A DNA stretch of 64,000 bases from Hawksworthiomyces lignivorus (lineage: Eukaryota > Ascomycota > Sordariomycetes > Ophiostomatales > Ophiostomataceae), in contig NTMA01000046.1 of assembly GCA_002917075.1 (NCBI GenBank), positions 186,001 to 250,000 on the forward strand, read 5' to 3'. Numbering within the stretch: the first letter of the stretch is position 1; the number at the start of each line of letters is the position of its first letter. A program made the translations under genes and the position numbers. Shown in pieces: positions 1 to 8,820 of the stretch. The notes beneath the pieces are model-generated. The model saw nothing but the letters and a program-made list of their open reading frames with translations. It had not been told where the DNA came from and did not search any database.

Positions 1-1300
1 CGAAGAGGTTGGCTCCGAGGTGGTTGCGCCGTAGCCGCTCGCGGGTGTCCTTGGAGTCCTCATCGTTCTCGGGCTCCAGGCCAACGTTCTCGTCGTCGTC
101 TTGAAACTCGTCGCCTTCCATGTCCAGGTCATCGTGGTCGATTTTTTCGGACCGGGGTGCGGACCGGAAGGTGCTGCTCTCCAGCTTGACGCGCGACCGG
201 CCGCCGATGGTCCTGCGCGTCTCTTCCAGCTCGTCCTGCAGCTTCTTCTTTTCATTGTCCCGCATCGCCCAGCGGCCGACGGACATCTTCTTGCCCATGA
301 TCTCCTCGGCCTGCTCGATGGAGTAGGCCTGGAAGGGTGGCTTGGGCGTGAAGCGGTAGAACTTCTCGAGGGGGACCATGCGGAAGGCGGAGCCGCTGAT
401 GACGAGGGCGATGTTGGCCTCGGAGAGGGCGGACACGTAGGTGCCGACCCAGACGTTCTTACCGTCGGCGTCCTCCAGGTGCCACGGCAGGGCCTCCTCG
501 TAGCGGATCTCGGTCTCCTTCTTCTGCTCAGCCGTGTTCTTGGGGAAGTACAGCTGGAACTGCTTCTCCTTCTTCTGGTTGTTCTGAGCGGGCTTCTTGG
601 GGTTGGGGTCGCGGGCGACGGGGGCGATCTGGGCCATGTCGATGGCGCGCTGCGCCTCGCGCTCCGCCTTCTGCTGGGCAGCCTTCTCGGCCTCCTTGTC
701 GTCGGGGGCGGCGGGCGCGGCCGCGGTGGCAGACGGCGCCGGCGCCTCCTCCTTGACAGCGCGGCCTGGCGCGGGCTGGCGCGGGTCGCGGCGGTGCAGC
801 GAGACGGGGCGCGTGAACTCTTCCTGGTTTGTGGGGTCGATCTCCGGGTCCTCCTCGCCGCCCTTGCCGGCTTTGGCGAAGCGCATGACGTGGTAGCGGA
901 TGCCCTCGCGCAGCGCGCGCTTGGTGGTGACGACGGGGAAGTCGCGGTAGCCCGTCTCGGGTGGCGGCGGCGGGTCGGTCCAGCCACCGTTCTGCTTGCG
1001 CCGCGCCTCAAACGCCTCCCGCTTCTTGGCCTCCTCCTCCGAGTTGGACAGGTTCACCGTCCGCGCCTCTGACGGCAGGCTCAGCGACGTCACGCCCGTC
1101 CGGTTCGCCGCCGACAGCACGCTCGCGCCAGGGGCCGTCGGCGGACGGTGCAGCGGCTTCTTGCGTGCCACGAGTGGGTCGGCCGCGCGCTGCTTGCGTC
1201 GGAGGAGATGCGGTGGGACCCTGCGCAGGGGCTGAGGCGCTGTCGCGTGGTTCGTGCCGTTGGTCTGGCCAGCCGGCCCAGCGGGCGGTGCGTTGCTCAT
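1..1300 (-). CDS. TFG1: TFIIF alpha subunit (RAP74/Tfg1), 5' part, cut by window edge
   Basis: Large subunit of general transcription factor IIF, which binds RNA polymerase II and helps preinitiation-complex assembly and start-site choice in the nucleus. The reading frame runs from an ATG at 1300 down to base 1 with no stop, so 433 codons are visible and the C-terminal part lies outside the window. The first ~110 residues are Pro/Arg-rich and probably disordered. A RAP74 core follows, with recognisable blocks such as DGKNVWVGTYVSALSEA and FRMVPLEKFYRFTPKP, then a charged region rich in Asp/Glu/Lys (EGDEFQDDDENV). The N-terminal RAP74 region is the part that dimerises with the beta subunit. 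No intron is seen in the visible part. It is divergent from the nucleotidyltransferase gene starting at 2809. Family assignment is by motif recognition; I am confident of it. Confidence 0.88.
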   Translation of the reverse strand, partial: MSNAPPAGPAGQTNGTNHATAPQPLRRVPPHLLRRKQRAADPLVARKKPLHRPPTAPGASVLSAANRTGVTSLSLPSEARTVNLSNSEEEAKKREAFEARRKQNGGWTDPPPPPETGYRDFPVVTTKRALREGIRYHVMRFAKAGKGGEEDPEIDPTNQEEFTRPVSLHRRDPRQPAPGRAVKEEAPAPSATAAAPAAPDDKEAEKAAQQKAEREAQRAIDMAQIAPVARDPNPKKPAQNNQKKEKQFQLYFPKNTAEQKKETEIRYEEALPWHLEDADGKNVWVGTYVSALSEANIALVISGSAFRMVPLEKFYRFTPKPPFQAYSIEQAEEIMGKKMSVGRWAMRDNEKKKLQDELEETRRTIGGRSRVKLESSTFRSAPRSEKIDHDDLDMEGDEFQDDDENVGLEPENDEDSKDTRERLRRNHLGANLF

Positions 1301-1916
1301 GGTGGCCGTGCGGACAGGGAGGGATCCTTAAAGACACAAAAGGAAGAGGGGAAAAGCAGACAGAGCCCAGGAGGAAGGGAAAGGAAAGGAAAGGCTAGAG
1401 GCAGAGAGGCCTTCTAACCAGCCGAGCTCTCCCTGCCCAGAGGAGCAGCAAAGGGAAGGGGAAGCCGAGAAAAGGGCGCGGCACCGAGGATAGAAGGCGA
1501 TAGTGGAATGATTTCGGTAAATGGAGACGGCAATGCGGTGACAGAATTAAAGAAGAGACAGCAACCTCGTAGTTTAGAGAATGGAAGAGGTTGCGGTCGG
1601 CGTTGTGATGCGTTTGGCGATGCACAAAAGAAAGACAATATATGGGAAGAGGAGGCCAAAAAGAAAGTAAGTAATATGCAGCACGCTGCGGAGTCGTGAC
1701 TGCGCTGATATACAGCAAGAGCGACTGGTACACAGGCAGAAGTGGATACTAACCAATCTCCATTCAGCCAATTAAAGCTCCGAGTTGCTCTCTTTCTGCA
1801 GTTTCCTTTCATTGGATGTACATGTAGCACTGGAAATTCCGTGTGTACTTCTTTCTGACAGGAAAGGCAAAGGTGTACTTTATCATTGGGTGGAGGTACA
1901 AACAGAGCCGGACTAC

Positions 1917-1970
1917 GTGCTGGACCACCTGCTAGATTACCTGCTAGAATACCTGCTAGACTACCTGCTA
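1917..1970 (+). repeat. 12-bp tandem repeat, about 4.5 units
   Basis: Units follow the pattern CTGCTAGANTAC: near-exact copies at 1929-1940, 1941-1952 and 1953-1964, a diverged copy at 1917-1928, and a partial copy from 1965. It lies in the spacer upstream of the nucleotidyltransferase gene. If translated it would give a Leu-Leu-Asp-Tyr-like repeat, but no supported gene covers it. Confidence 0.85.
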
Positions 1971-2144
1971 AGGCTTTTCTGTATTACGCTTTTTACAGCT
2001 ATTTAATCGGCAAACAGAAGGCGCAACCCGTCGCAAGCAGAACTAGCCACACCTTGTGCTCGTGGAAAGAACAACCGACCTACAGCTGGCTCCTGCCCAA
2101 CACGTTTGATCTCCAAGAGGGAAGGAGAGCTCACAAACGACAGC

Positions 2145-2252
2145 CAAAATAAAATAAAAATAAAAATTAAATAAAAATTAAATTGAAATTAAAATAAAGG
2201 AAAAAGAAAAGAAAAGAAAGAAAAGGAAAACAAAAACAAAAAAGAAAGAAAA
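2145..2252 (+). repeat. A-rich low-complexity tract
   Basis: Repeated AAAATAAA / AAAATTAA runs followed by AAAAGAAA-type purine runs. It has no coding character and is a simple-sequence tract in the promoter region. Confidence 0.8.
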
Positions 2253-2808
2253 AAAGGGCCAAAGCAAATCAGGGACGCGGAAATCGAACCATTCTCCCTC
2301 TCCAATTTTCTTTCTTGCATTGCTCTCGAGCCTATGCGTCCCGTGGATCTATGCATTGGCGTCTACCAGACAGCTCTCGTTCTCACCCAACATCTTTGTC
2401 GGAAACGCCGTGTATCCGCCTCGGAGGGAGAATCACCTTGGCACGCTCGGATTGAAACACAGCCGGTCCAGCTCTCTCTCAATTCAGCAGCATCTGCACT
2501 ACTTCAGCCTCTCTTGCATCTCTCTTGCACTTCTCTGCTTTTCTTCTTCTTCCTAGTGCTGTCCAACACAGCTTCGCTGGTGTGTCTGCTGAACAATTGA
2601 ATCGGGACCCCTCATCGCCGGTGGGTCGAGCTCCAAAAGACCAGCGCGTCATTCTGGGCGCCTTTGGTTCCCGCCTTCGCTGCAGACGCGCGCGATCCAC
2701 CCGCGCTCCAATCCGCTCACCTTGACTGCTTCTTTCTATTCACTTCTTTTGAACTCCTCACCTCGCCTCGCATTTCATGGCTAGCCGTGCGTGCTGTGCG
2801 TCTTTGAC

Positions 2809-5800
2809 ATGTATCACCATCAACCGAACGGGGAAGGTGGAGGAGGAGGAGGGGCCGGGGCATCTGGTGGAGCGCCAGGGCGTCCTGGAGGAACTCCAAA
2901 TGGACCCCTCGAAGACCGCCTCAGGAGCTTGATCCTGAACAACAGCGAAAACGAGGGGTTCTTCGGAGTATCCCCTGGCTCGGCGCACACGTCAGGCACG
3001 CCGCCTTCGAGTCTGAGCTTCACCCCAGGCAGTTCAGCTGGGCTGGACAGCCTGGACGAAGCTTCGCCAGTCGCCCCAGCACGCCCTGGCCAGCCACCCG
3101 TGTCGCCGCGGTCTGCTCGGAAGCGGCCCAACCAAGCACAGCGCAGACAGATGTCCGCACAGCTCTCGATCCCCATTGACCCCCGTCCGCTGCCGCCTCA
3201 CTCTGCCGGCAACTACGCGAGTCCGCCTGGCTTTGGGAACCACCAGCACCACTTCCAACCCCCCCACGCGCACCATCCGCAGAACCAGTTCCAAAACCAG
3301 CATAACTACCACCAGCAGCAGCAGGCGGTCCAGCGCCCTCAGTCCGCGACTCTGCGGCCGTCTCACTTCGGCCACGGCCCTACGTCGTCGGCCGGCCATG
3401 TAAATGGAGCACCTTACCCCTCCCAGCCTCGCCACCACCAGTCGCTCTCGTACCAGGGCCCGACCATGTACGATGACCCGTACAACTGGAGATCGCATCA
3501 GCAGCACCAGCCTATTCTTTCTCCATTTGAGGCATCTTCGCCGAGGAGCGCACGGTCGCACAGCCACCAGAACAGCCGCCTGTACCATGCCAAGCCCGAA
3601 GACATCCAGACCCAGGCCGCGCTGCTAGAGCGCCTCTGCGAGCAGATTGTCGCCAGTGCCGAGATTGAACCGGCGGAGATCCAAGAAAAGGAGAATTTCC
3701 GCGCCCGGATTGAGCGTCTGTGCCAAGAAGCTCTTGCCCGCTACGAGTTTGAGGAGAACGGCAGGCTGGATTTCCCTCCCTTGAGCGTACGACTGCGATG
3801 CTTTGGCAGTCTCTCCTCGGGCTTTGCCACCAAGGCGTCCGACCTGGATCTTGGCATTATTTCTCCGCTGTCGCAGCCGCAGCCAGACTTTCCCAAATCT
3901 CCCATACCGCGCCTGCTCGAGAAGGCATTCTTGGATGCCGGGCTCGGTGCGCGTCTGCTGTCTCGCACGCGGGTTCCCATCATCAAGCTGTGCGAAAAGC
4001 CGCCCAAGCAGCTCCAGCTTGATCTGCTCGAAGAGCGCGCAAAATGGGAGAGGGGGCTTCTGCCCGAGCACGACGGCCCAGAGGGCGACGAAGACGCTGT
4101 GGACGAGCACGAAGCATCCCCTCTTCATGTGGAGGAAAACGGGCTGGACGATACCAAGCCGAGCCATGGCCGAAAAGAGTCGGTCTTGGACGGCGAGCAG
4201 CTGGATGGGGACAAGTACAGTCAGGCGCTGGCCCATCTGAAGCAGCCCGCCAACCAGAGCATCGGAAACTACTATGCGACTGCGAAGCGAACCCTGCGGA
4301 AGCTGGGCGGCCGCGACATTACCCATTCTACGGCTCGCGAATTCAAGGACCACGACTTCAAAGTTCTGACCGACGTCTGCCATGCCTTTGTAGACGGCCT
4401 GGTTGACGCGGAGCTAAAGGGCCGTCTCTGGTCTTCGCACTCTCTAGCAACGTCAGGAACCCCGTCCCCGCTGAATTACAGGTCTTTGTATGGCGTGCTC
4501 ATGCAAGTGGAAGGAGAGCGGTTGGCCATGTTGTGGGACAAGCGGGAAACACACGAAAAGGACGCGCATCAAGAGGAAGACGCCATGGACAAGATCAGAG
4601 CATGGAAAGAGCTCCAAAACAGGCCCGGCTTTGCCAATGACCTCCTCGGCTACAACAAGGAGCTGCAGGTCGCTGTAGAGGGCCTGAAGAAGATCGTCTC
4701 TCTGCAGGTCATGACGCTCGAGCAGAGTCAGTTTGAGTCTCCGGCCCAGTACTACGACCGAACAACGAAGCTTCTTTTCCACAGCGGCGGCCGGGACACG
4801 GCGAGCGTGTCCCCGGAAAATCCGGCTCTGCCCATTATCATTCAGCACTACATCGCCGGCATCTGGAACCACGACATCCGCACACAAGTCGACAGTTTTG
4901 CGCAGTCCATAGACAAGCCCAGCCTGCGGGCCGTGGCCAGGCGGCACAAAAGCCTCCAGCTTGCGCTCGAGTTCGAGCGGGCCCTAGCAAAGAACTGCTA
5001 TGACGGCTCCAGCACGAGCGACGTCCAAGCGTACATCGAGGTTCTGCGCCTGCCGCTAGAGAAGTGCGATCTGCCCGGACGCCGGTTCGACTATGTTGTG
5101 CCGAGAACGCCCGAGACGACGGCAGTGATCTCGCGCGCGCGCCAGCTGACCGATCCGTCCAAGCTGTCGCCGAACCAGCCGCGCGACCCCTACCGAGACC
5201 GGCTCGAGTTCCCAAAGACGGGAGCCGGCGTGCAGTGCGATATCAACTTTGCGGCGCATCTCGGCCTCCAAAACACGCTTCTGCTGCGCTGCTATTCGCA
5301 CACCGATCTGAGAGTGCGCCCGCTTGTCTTGTTCGTCAAGCACTGGGCAAAAATGCGCGGCATCAACACGCCATACCGCGGCACGCTCAGCAGCTACGGC
5401 TACGTTCTCATGATGCTGCACTACTTGGTCAACGTGGCCCAGCCGTTCGTCTGTCCCAATCTGCAGCAGCTGGCCAGGCCGGTGCCGGACGGCCTCTCGC
5501 CCGAGGAGCTGGAGGAGACGGTCAACTGCCGCGGCCGCGATGTGCGGTTCTGGCGGGACGAGGAGGAGATTCAGGCCCTTGCCAGCAAGGGTCTCCTGAA
5601 CCAGAACCAAGACTCTATCGGCCACCTGCTGCGCGGCTTCTTTGAGTACTACGCCCAGAGCAACTTTATGAGCACCGTCCCCTGCCGCGGCTTCGACTGG
5701 GGCCGCGACGTGCTAAGCCTGCGAACGCAAGGCGGCCTACGGTCTAAGCAGGAGAAGGGCTGGACGGGCGCGCGGACCGTGCTGGAGGTGCAGAACCAGG

Positions 5801-6258
5801 CAACGTCGCCGCCGGCTCTCGAGAAGGCGGCCGTCGCGACGCCGCCGCCCGCTGCGGCGGATGTGCCAGCGGACGCCGCTGAGGGAGGCGCAGAGCGGCG
5901 CCAGTCCCAGCGCCAGTCCCAGTCCTCCCCGCCGAGCAAGGAGGCGGCCGTGGCGACCACGCCGGGAAAGAGCCACGCGTCAACCAAGAGCGTGGAGCTG
6001 AAGGAGGTCAAGCACCGCTACCTGTTTGCCATCGAGGACCCGTTCGAGCTCGACCACAACGTGGCCCGCACGGTCACCCACAGCGGCATTGTGGCCATCC
6101 GGGACGAGTTCCGGCGCGCCTGGCGCATCATTAAGCACCTGGGCAAGTTTCCAGATGAGAACCTGCTGGAGGACGTCACAGACAACAAGGACAAGGAGCG
6201 CGACCTCTTCGCAGAGCTCCTCAACGAGATTCACGGCCCAGAGCTCTCGCTGCACTAA
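2809..6258 (+). CDS. Cid1/Trf4-like terminal nucleotidyltransferase (non-canonical poly(A)/poly(U) polymerase family) with a long insert
   Basis: Member of the DNA polymerase beta-like nucleotidyltransferase superfamily, PAP/25A type, which adds A or U to RNA 3' ends. The 1149-residue protein starts with ~300 disordered Gly/Pro/His/Gln-rich residues. The catalytic signature CFGSLSSGFATKASDLDLG follows, with acidic residues near D345 and D347. The third catalytic aspartate block, VQCDINF, occurs only near residue 811 and is followed by the NT..LL..Y....DLRVRPL and VKHWAKMRGI blocks and the PAP-associated region. A ~400-residue, mostly helical insert separates the two halves. A second aspartate (D405, QLQLDLLEE) sits at the canonical distance. 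The frame is open further upstream from a GTG at 2791, but the first ATG is at 2809. No intron. Substrate (A or U) cannot be read from the sequence. Confidence 0.88.
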   Translation: MYHHQPNGEGGGGGGAGASGGAPGRPGGTPNGPLEDRLRSLILNNSENEGFFGVSPGSAHTSGTPPSSLSFTPGSSAGLDSLDEASPVAPARPGQPPVSPRSARKRPNQAQRRQMSAQLSIPIDPRPLPPHSAGNYASPPGFGNHQHHFQPPHAHHPQNQFQNQHNYHQQQQAVQRPQSATLRPSHFGHGPTSSAGHVNGAPYPSQPRHHQSLSYQGPTMYDDPYNWRSHQQHQPILSPFEASSPRSARSHSHQNSRLYHAKPEDIQTQAALLERLCEQIVASAEIEPAEIQEKENFRARIERLCQEALARYEFEENGRLDFPPLSVRLRCFGSLSSGFATKASDLDLGIISPLSQPQPDFPKSPIPRLLEKAFLDAGLGARLLSRTRVPIIKLCEKPPKQLQLDLLEERAKWERGLLPEHDGPEGDEDAVDEHEASPLHVEENGLDDTKPSHGRKESVLDGEQLDGDKYSQALAHLKQPANQSIGNYYATAKRTLRKLGGRDITHSTAREFKDHDFKVLTDVCHAFVDGLVDAELKGRLWSSHSLATSGTPSPLNYRSLYGVLMQVEGERLAMLWDKRETHEKDAHQEEDAMDKIRAWKELQNRPGFANDLLGYNKELQVAVEGLKKIVSLQVMTLEQSQFESPAQYYDRTTKLLFHSGGRDTASVSPENPALPIIIQHYIAGIWNHDIRTQVDSFAQSIDKPSLRAVARRHKSLQLALEFERALAKNCYDGSSTSDVQAYIEVLRLPLEKCDLPGRRFDYVVPRTPETTAVISRARQLTDPSKLSPNQPRDPYRDRLEFPKTGAGVQCDINFAAHLGLQNTLLLRCYSHTDLRVRPLVLFVKHWAKMRGINTPYRGTLSSYGYVLMMLHYLVNVAQPFVCPNLQQLARPVPDGLSPEELEETVNCRGRDVRFWRDEEEIQALASKGLLNQNQDSIGHLLRGFFEYYAQSNFMSTVPCRGFDWGRDVLSLRTQGGLRSKQEKGWTGARTVLEVQNQATSPPALEKAAVATPPPAAADVPADAAEGGAERRQSQRQSQSSPPSKEAAVATTPGKSHASTKSVELKEVKHRYLFAIEDPFELDHNVARTVTHSGIVAIRDEFRRAWRIIKHLGKFPDENLLEDVTDNKDKERDLFAELLNEIHGPELSLH

Positions 6259-7125
6259 AAAGGCCTGTGCTCGGACGCGGACCGCGCCAGACAATATACT
6301 AAAAAAAAACCCTTTTTTATTACTTTTGCCATTTCCTTTCTACGTCGAGTGGAAGCTACAGGTTGGAATGGGGGCCATGGAACAGGGAACATGGAACACG
6401 GAGGCAAGCGTATGCGGGGACAAGGGAACCAGGCGGACGGGAAATGCCATGGTTTGGTCACGGTGCAAGGGAAAGGCAGGCCGGGTTTTGTATGTACGAT
6501 ACAATATGAAAGGAGGCAATATGTATGATTTGGCAAGGGCGTGCAGGAACTTGGTGTGTGGTATGATATTATGACTGTCTACTCTGTCAGCGGAGAGGGG
6601 CGTTCGTCCAAAGGTGCAGGTATATGTCACTGCTTTCGTTTTATTGAAGGCCTCACATGCCACGATGAAATTGTGTGAAGAGAGCCGCACTGCGTCTCGA
6701 AACAAAGTAGGATGGCACACCATCTGCGCTGTGATATATAAGCATCACACGTTGTAGAAAGCCCCCCACTCACTGGCTACCAACCATCAATTCCGCTGCT
6801 GTTACACAAGAAGGAATGGAATGAAGAGGAGAGAGAGCTCTCGGCACCGTGGGATAATTGCACCTTTTGGTAAAATCCACGTCTCACCACCACTGTTTCT
6901 CAGAACAGCTCAAAGTCAATTGGTAGCCGGGAGCCTCCCCGAGCATTTTATTGGCATGAAGCTCGACACCCATAGAAAAAAAGCCAAGACAAAGATACGT
7001 TCAACTGACGAGAAGAGACAGAGCAGGGTGGGCCATGGAGAGCAGTGAAGACTACATTGACCGGCTCCTGATAAAAACATCTGCTGCAGGTCATTCCCCT
7101 GTGGGACCTTGGCTCTTCTTCCACC
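6259..7125. other. Intergenic region upstream of the MATE-type gene
   Basis: Contains the 3' flank of the nucleotidyltransferase gene and the 5' flank of the transporter gene. The only open frames are short, overlap each other and lack recognisable motifs. I see no RNA gene or repeat. Confidence 0.6.
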
Positions 7126-8613
7126 ATGTCCACAATACGCTGGCGACGGTACTTCTATACGATGCTGCCGAAAGAAGACGACAACGATGATCCTGGCCGT
7201 GATCCGCGGATCGCGGTCCAGGAGATCAACGACGAACCTACAAGGTTTGCCCGATTCGGCAGCTGGCCGCCACTCCGCCGCTGGTGGCGGCGCGACCGCT
7301 ACACCGGAGCGCTGCTGTTCAACCTAGCCGCATTTGCCCTGCCGGCGCTGTATGGCACGCTGGCCAAGCTGTGGGTCGCGGACATGGACGCATCGATGGT
7401 GGTGACCACGGACGCCTACACATACATTGGGGTTGTGGCCGAGGTGATCAACGAGGGCCTCCCGCGGGCGGCCTGGCTGGTGGTCGGAGATCGGGCGGGG
7501 CGGTCGCGCGACGAGCGGCTGGCGCTGGCGCACACGCTGATCCTATTCCAGGCGGTGCTGGGTCTGATTCTGAGCGTGGGGCTGGCGGCTGGCGCGGCCG
7601 GCTTCGCCGACGCCTTCGTGCCGGCCGAGGTGCGCGCGGCGAGCCTCACATACGTGCGCATCAGCGCCTTCTCGGCGCTGAGCGGCGCGCTGGAGACGGC
7701 CGTGGCGGCGGCTACGCGCGCCCTCGACATGCCCGACGTGCCACTGGTGATCAGCACGGCCAAGTTCCTCGTCAACATCGTGCTGGACCTGCTCGTGATC
7801 TCGCGCTTCCACGTCGGCCGCTTCCAGCCCAATGTCAACATGCAGGCCGGCAACCAGCTAGCCTGCGGCATGACGGCGTCCTTTGCGGGCCTCGGCTACT
7901 TTCTGTGGGTGACCGGCCGGCAGCGGCGTGCGGACCGCGAGCCGGACCGGTTGCTTCGCAGGGACGACGCCGCTGCTGCCGCCGCTGTCGCCGCTGTCGC
8001 CGCTGGGGGCAACGCCGCCTCCTGCTCGAGCACGCGGCCGAGCCTCCGTGGCCTGGCCGTGCTGCTGCGGCCGGGCCTGCTGGCGTTTACCGAGTCGGCG
8101 GTGCGCAATGCGCTGTACCTGTGGCTGGTCAGCACGATCGTGGCGCTGGGCTCGACGTACGCGACGGCGTGGGGCGTCTTCAACACGATCCGCTGGGGGC
8201 TGGTCATGGTGCCGGTGCAGGCGCTGGAGGCTGCCAGCCTCGCCTTTGTCGGCCACGCCTGGGGCGCCTGGCGGCACCAAGGCGGCCACGGCAGCCACGG
8301 CAGCGGCGGTGGAAGCGCCGAGGAAGACGACCTGCGCCGGCCGGGCCCCGTGCCCCTGCGCACCGTGCTAACCATCGCGGCGCCGGCCCTGCGCTCGCTC
8401 GCTCTGGCGCTCGCCGTCGAGGCGCCCGTCGCCGTCGTCTTCTCCCTGTGGGCCGCGGAGCCCTTTGCCCGCTACCTCAGCGGGTCGGCCGACGTCGCCG
8501 CTGTCGCTGCACACATGTGGCGCTCCATCGACGGCTGCTACCTGTGCTACGCGGCGTCGACGCAGCTGGCCACCGTGCTGCTTGCCACGCGGCCCGCCTG
8601 GTATCTCGGCTAA
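7126..8613 (+). CDS. MATE-type multidrug/toxin-extrusion transporter-like protein, ended early by an in-frame stop
   Basis: Polytopic membrane protein resembling the MATE/MatE flippase family, which exports organic cations and metabolites in exchange for H+ or Na+. From ATG 7126 the 495-residue product has a hydrophilic N-terminus (~45 residues) and then about ten hydrophobic helices in two similar halves. The first half holds segments such as [19 protein letters not shown] and the second starts near [25 protein letters not shown] at 8611-8613 ends translation, yet the same frame stays open for another 68 codons with clear membrane-helix sequence (8614-8820). The full-length protein would be about 564 residues, a usual MATE size. 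As written the product lacks its last one or two helices. No intron that keeps the frame removes the stop. Family assignment rests on topology and general similarity. Confidence 0.72.
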   Translation: MSTIRWRRYFYTMLPKEDDNDDPGRDPRIAVQEINDEPTRFARFGSWPPLRRWWRRDRYTGALLFNLAAFALPALYGTLAKLWVADMDASMVVTTDAYTYIGVVAEVINEGLPRAAWLVVGDRAGRSRDERLALAHTLILFQAVLGLILSVGLAAGAAGFADAFVPAEVRAASLTYVRISAFSALSGALETAVAAATRALDMPDVPLVISTAKFLVNIVLDLLVISRFHVGRFQPNVNMQAGNQLACGMTASFAGLGYFLWVTGRQRRADREPDRLLRRDDAAAAAAVAAVAAGGNAASCSSTRPSLRGLAVLLRPGLLAFTESAVRNALYLWLVSTIVALGSTYATAWGVFNTIRWGLVMVPVQALEAASLAFVGHAWGAWRHQGGHGSHGSGGGSAEEDDLRRPGPVPLRTVLTIAAPALRSLALALAVEAPVAVVFSLWAAEPFARYLSGSADVAAVAAHMWRSIDGCYLCYAASTQLATVLLATRPAWYLG

Positions 8614-8820
8614 AGTCTGGCCAGCAACCTGCTCTACGTGCTGCCGTGGGCCATCGTCTGCCAGGTGGTGGATCTGCAGCCCGAGAACGCATGGACCTAC
8701 CACGGCTTCGTCTTCGGCGGCAGCCTCGTGTTCAGCCTCGTCGTCGTGCTGGTTGCCGACGCCCTGTGGGCGTGGACGCTGTTGAAGGGAAAGACCAAGC
8801 TCGACGCATTCCGGGCGTGA
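8614..8820 (+). pseudogene. In-frame 3' remnant of the MATE-type gene beyond the stop
   Basis: Continues in the same frame as 7126-8613 and encodes a membrane-helix-rich tail containing [14 protein letters not shown] and [17 protein letters not shown], then a basic end and TGA at 8818-8820. Keeping coding character after the stop points to a recent nonsense mutation, a base-call error, or readthrough. It is not ordinary 3' UTR. Confidence 0.8.

Larger units (their letters stand above)
1301..2808. other. Divergent intergenic region between TFG1 and the nucleotidyltransferase gene
   Basis: Bidirectional promoter region of about 1.5 kb. It holds a 12-bp tandem repeat (1917-1970), an A-rich low-complexity tract (about 2145-2250) and pyrimidine-rich stretches just before 2809. 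The short open frames here overlap one another on both strands and show no family motif, so I call no gene. Confidence 0.7.

Noticed and set aside
101..1072. Long plus-strand open frame of 323 codons
   Set aside because: It is the antisense of the TFIIF alpha gene, is Leu/Gly/Arg-biased and has no family motif.
2274..2358. Possible tRNA on the minus strand: 7-bp inverted repeat GGGACGC/GCGTCCC and a GGTTCGATT-like box about 85 bp apart
   Set aside because: The T-stem and D-arm do not pair, and the anticodon region is A-rich and unstructured. The match looks accidental.
8575..8664. Introns that might remove the stop codon in the MATE-type gene
   Set aside because: All candidate donor/acceptor pairs are 15-64 bp, lack a proper branch point and shift the frame.
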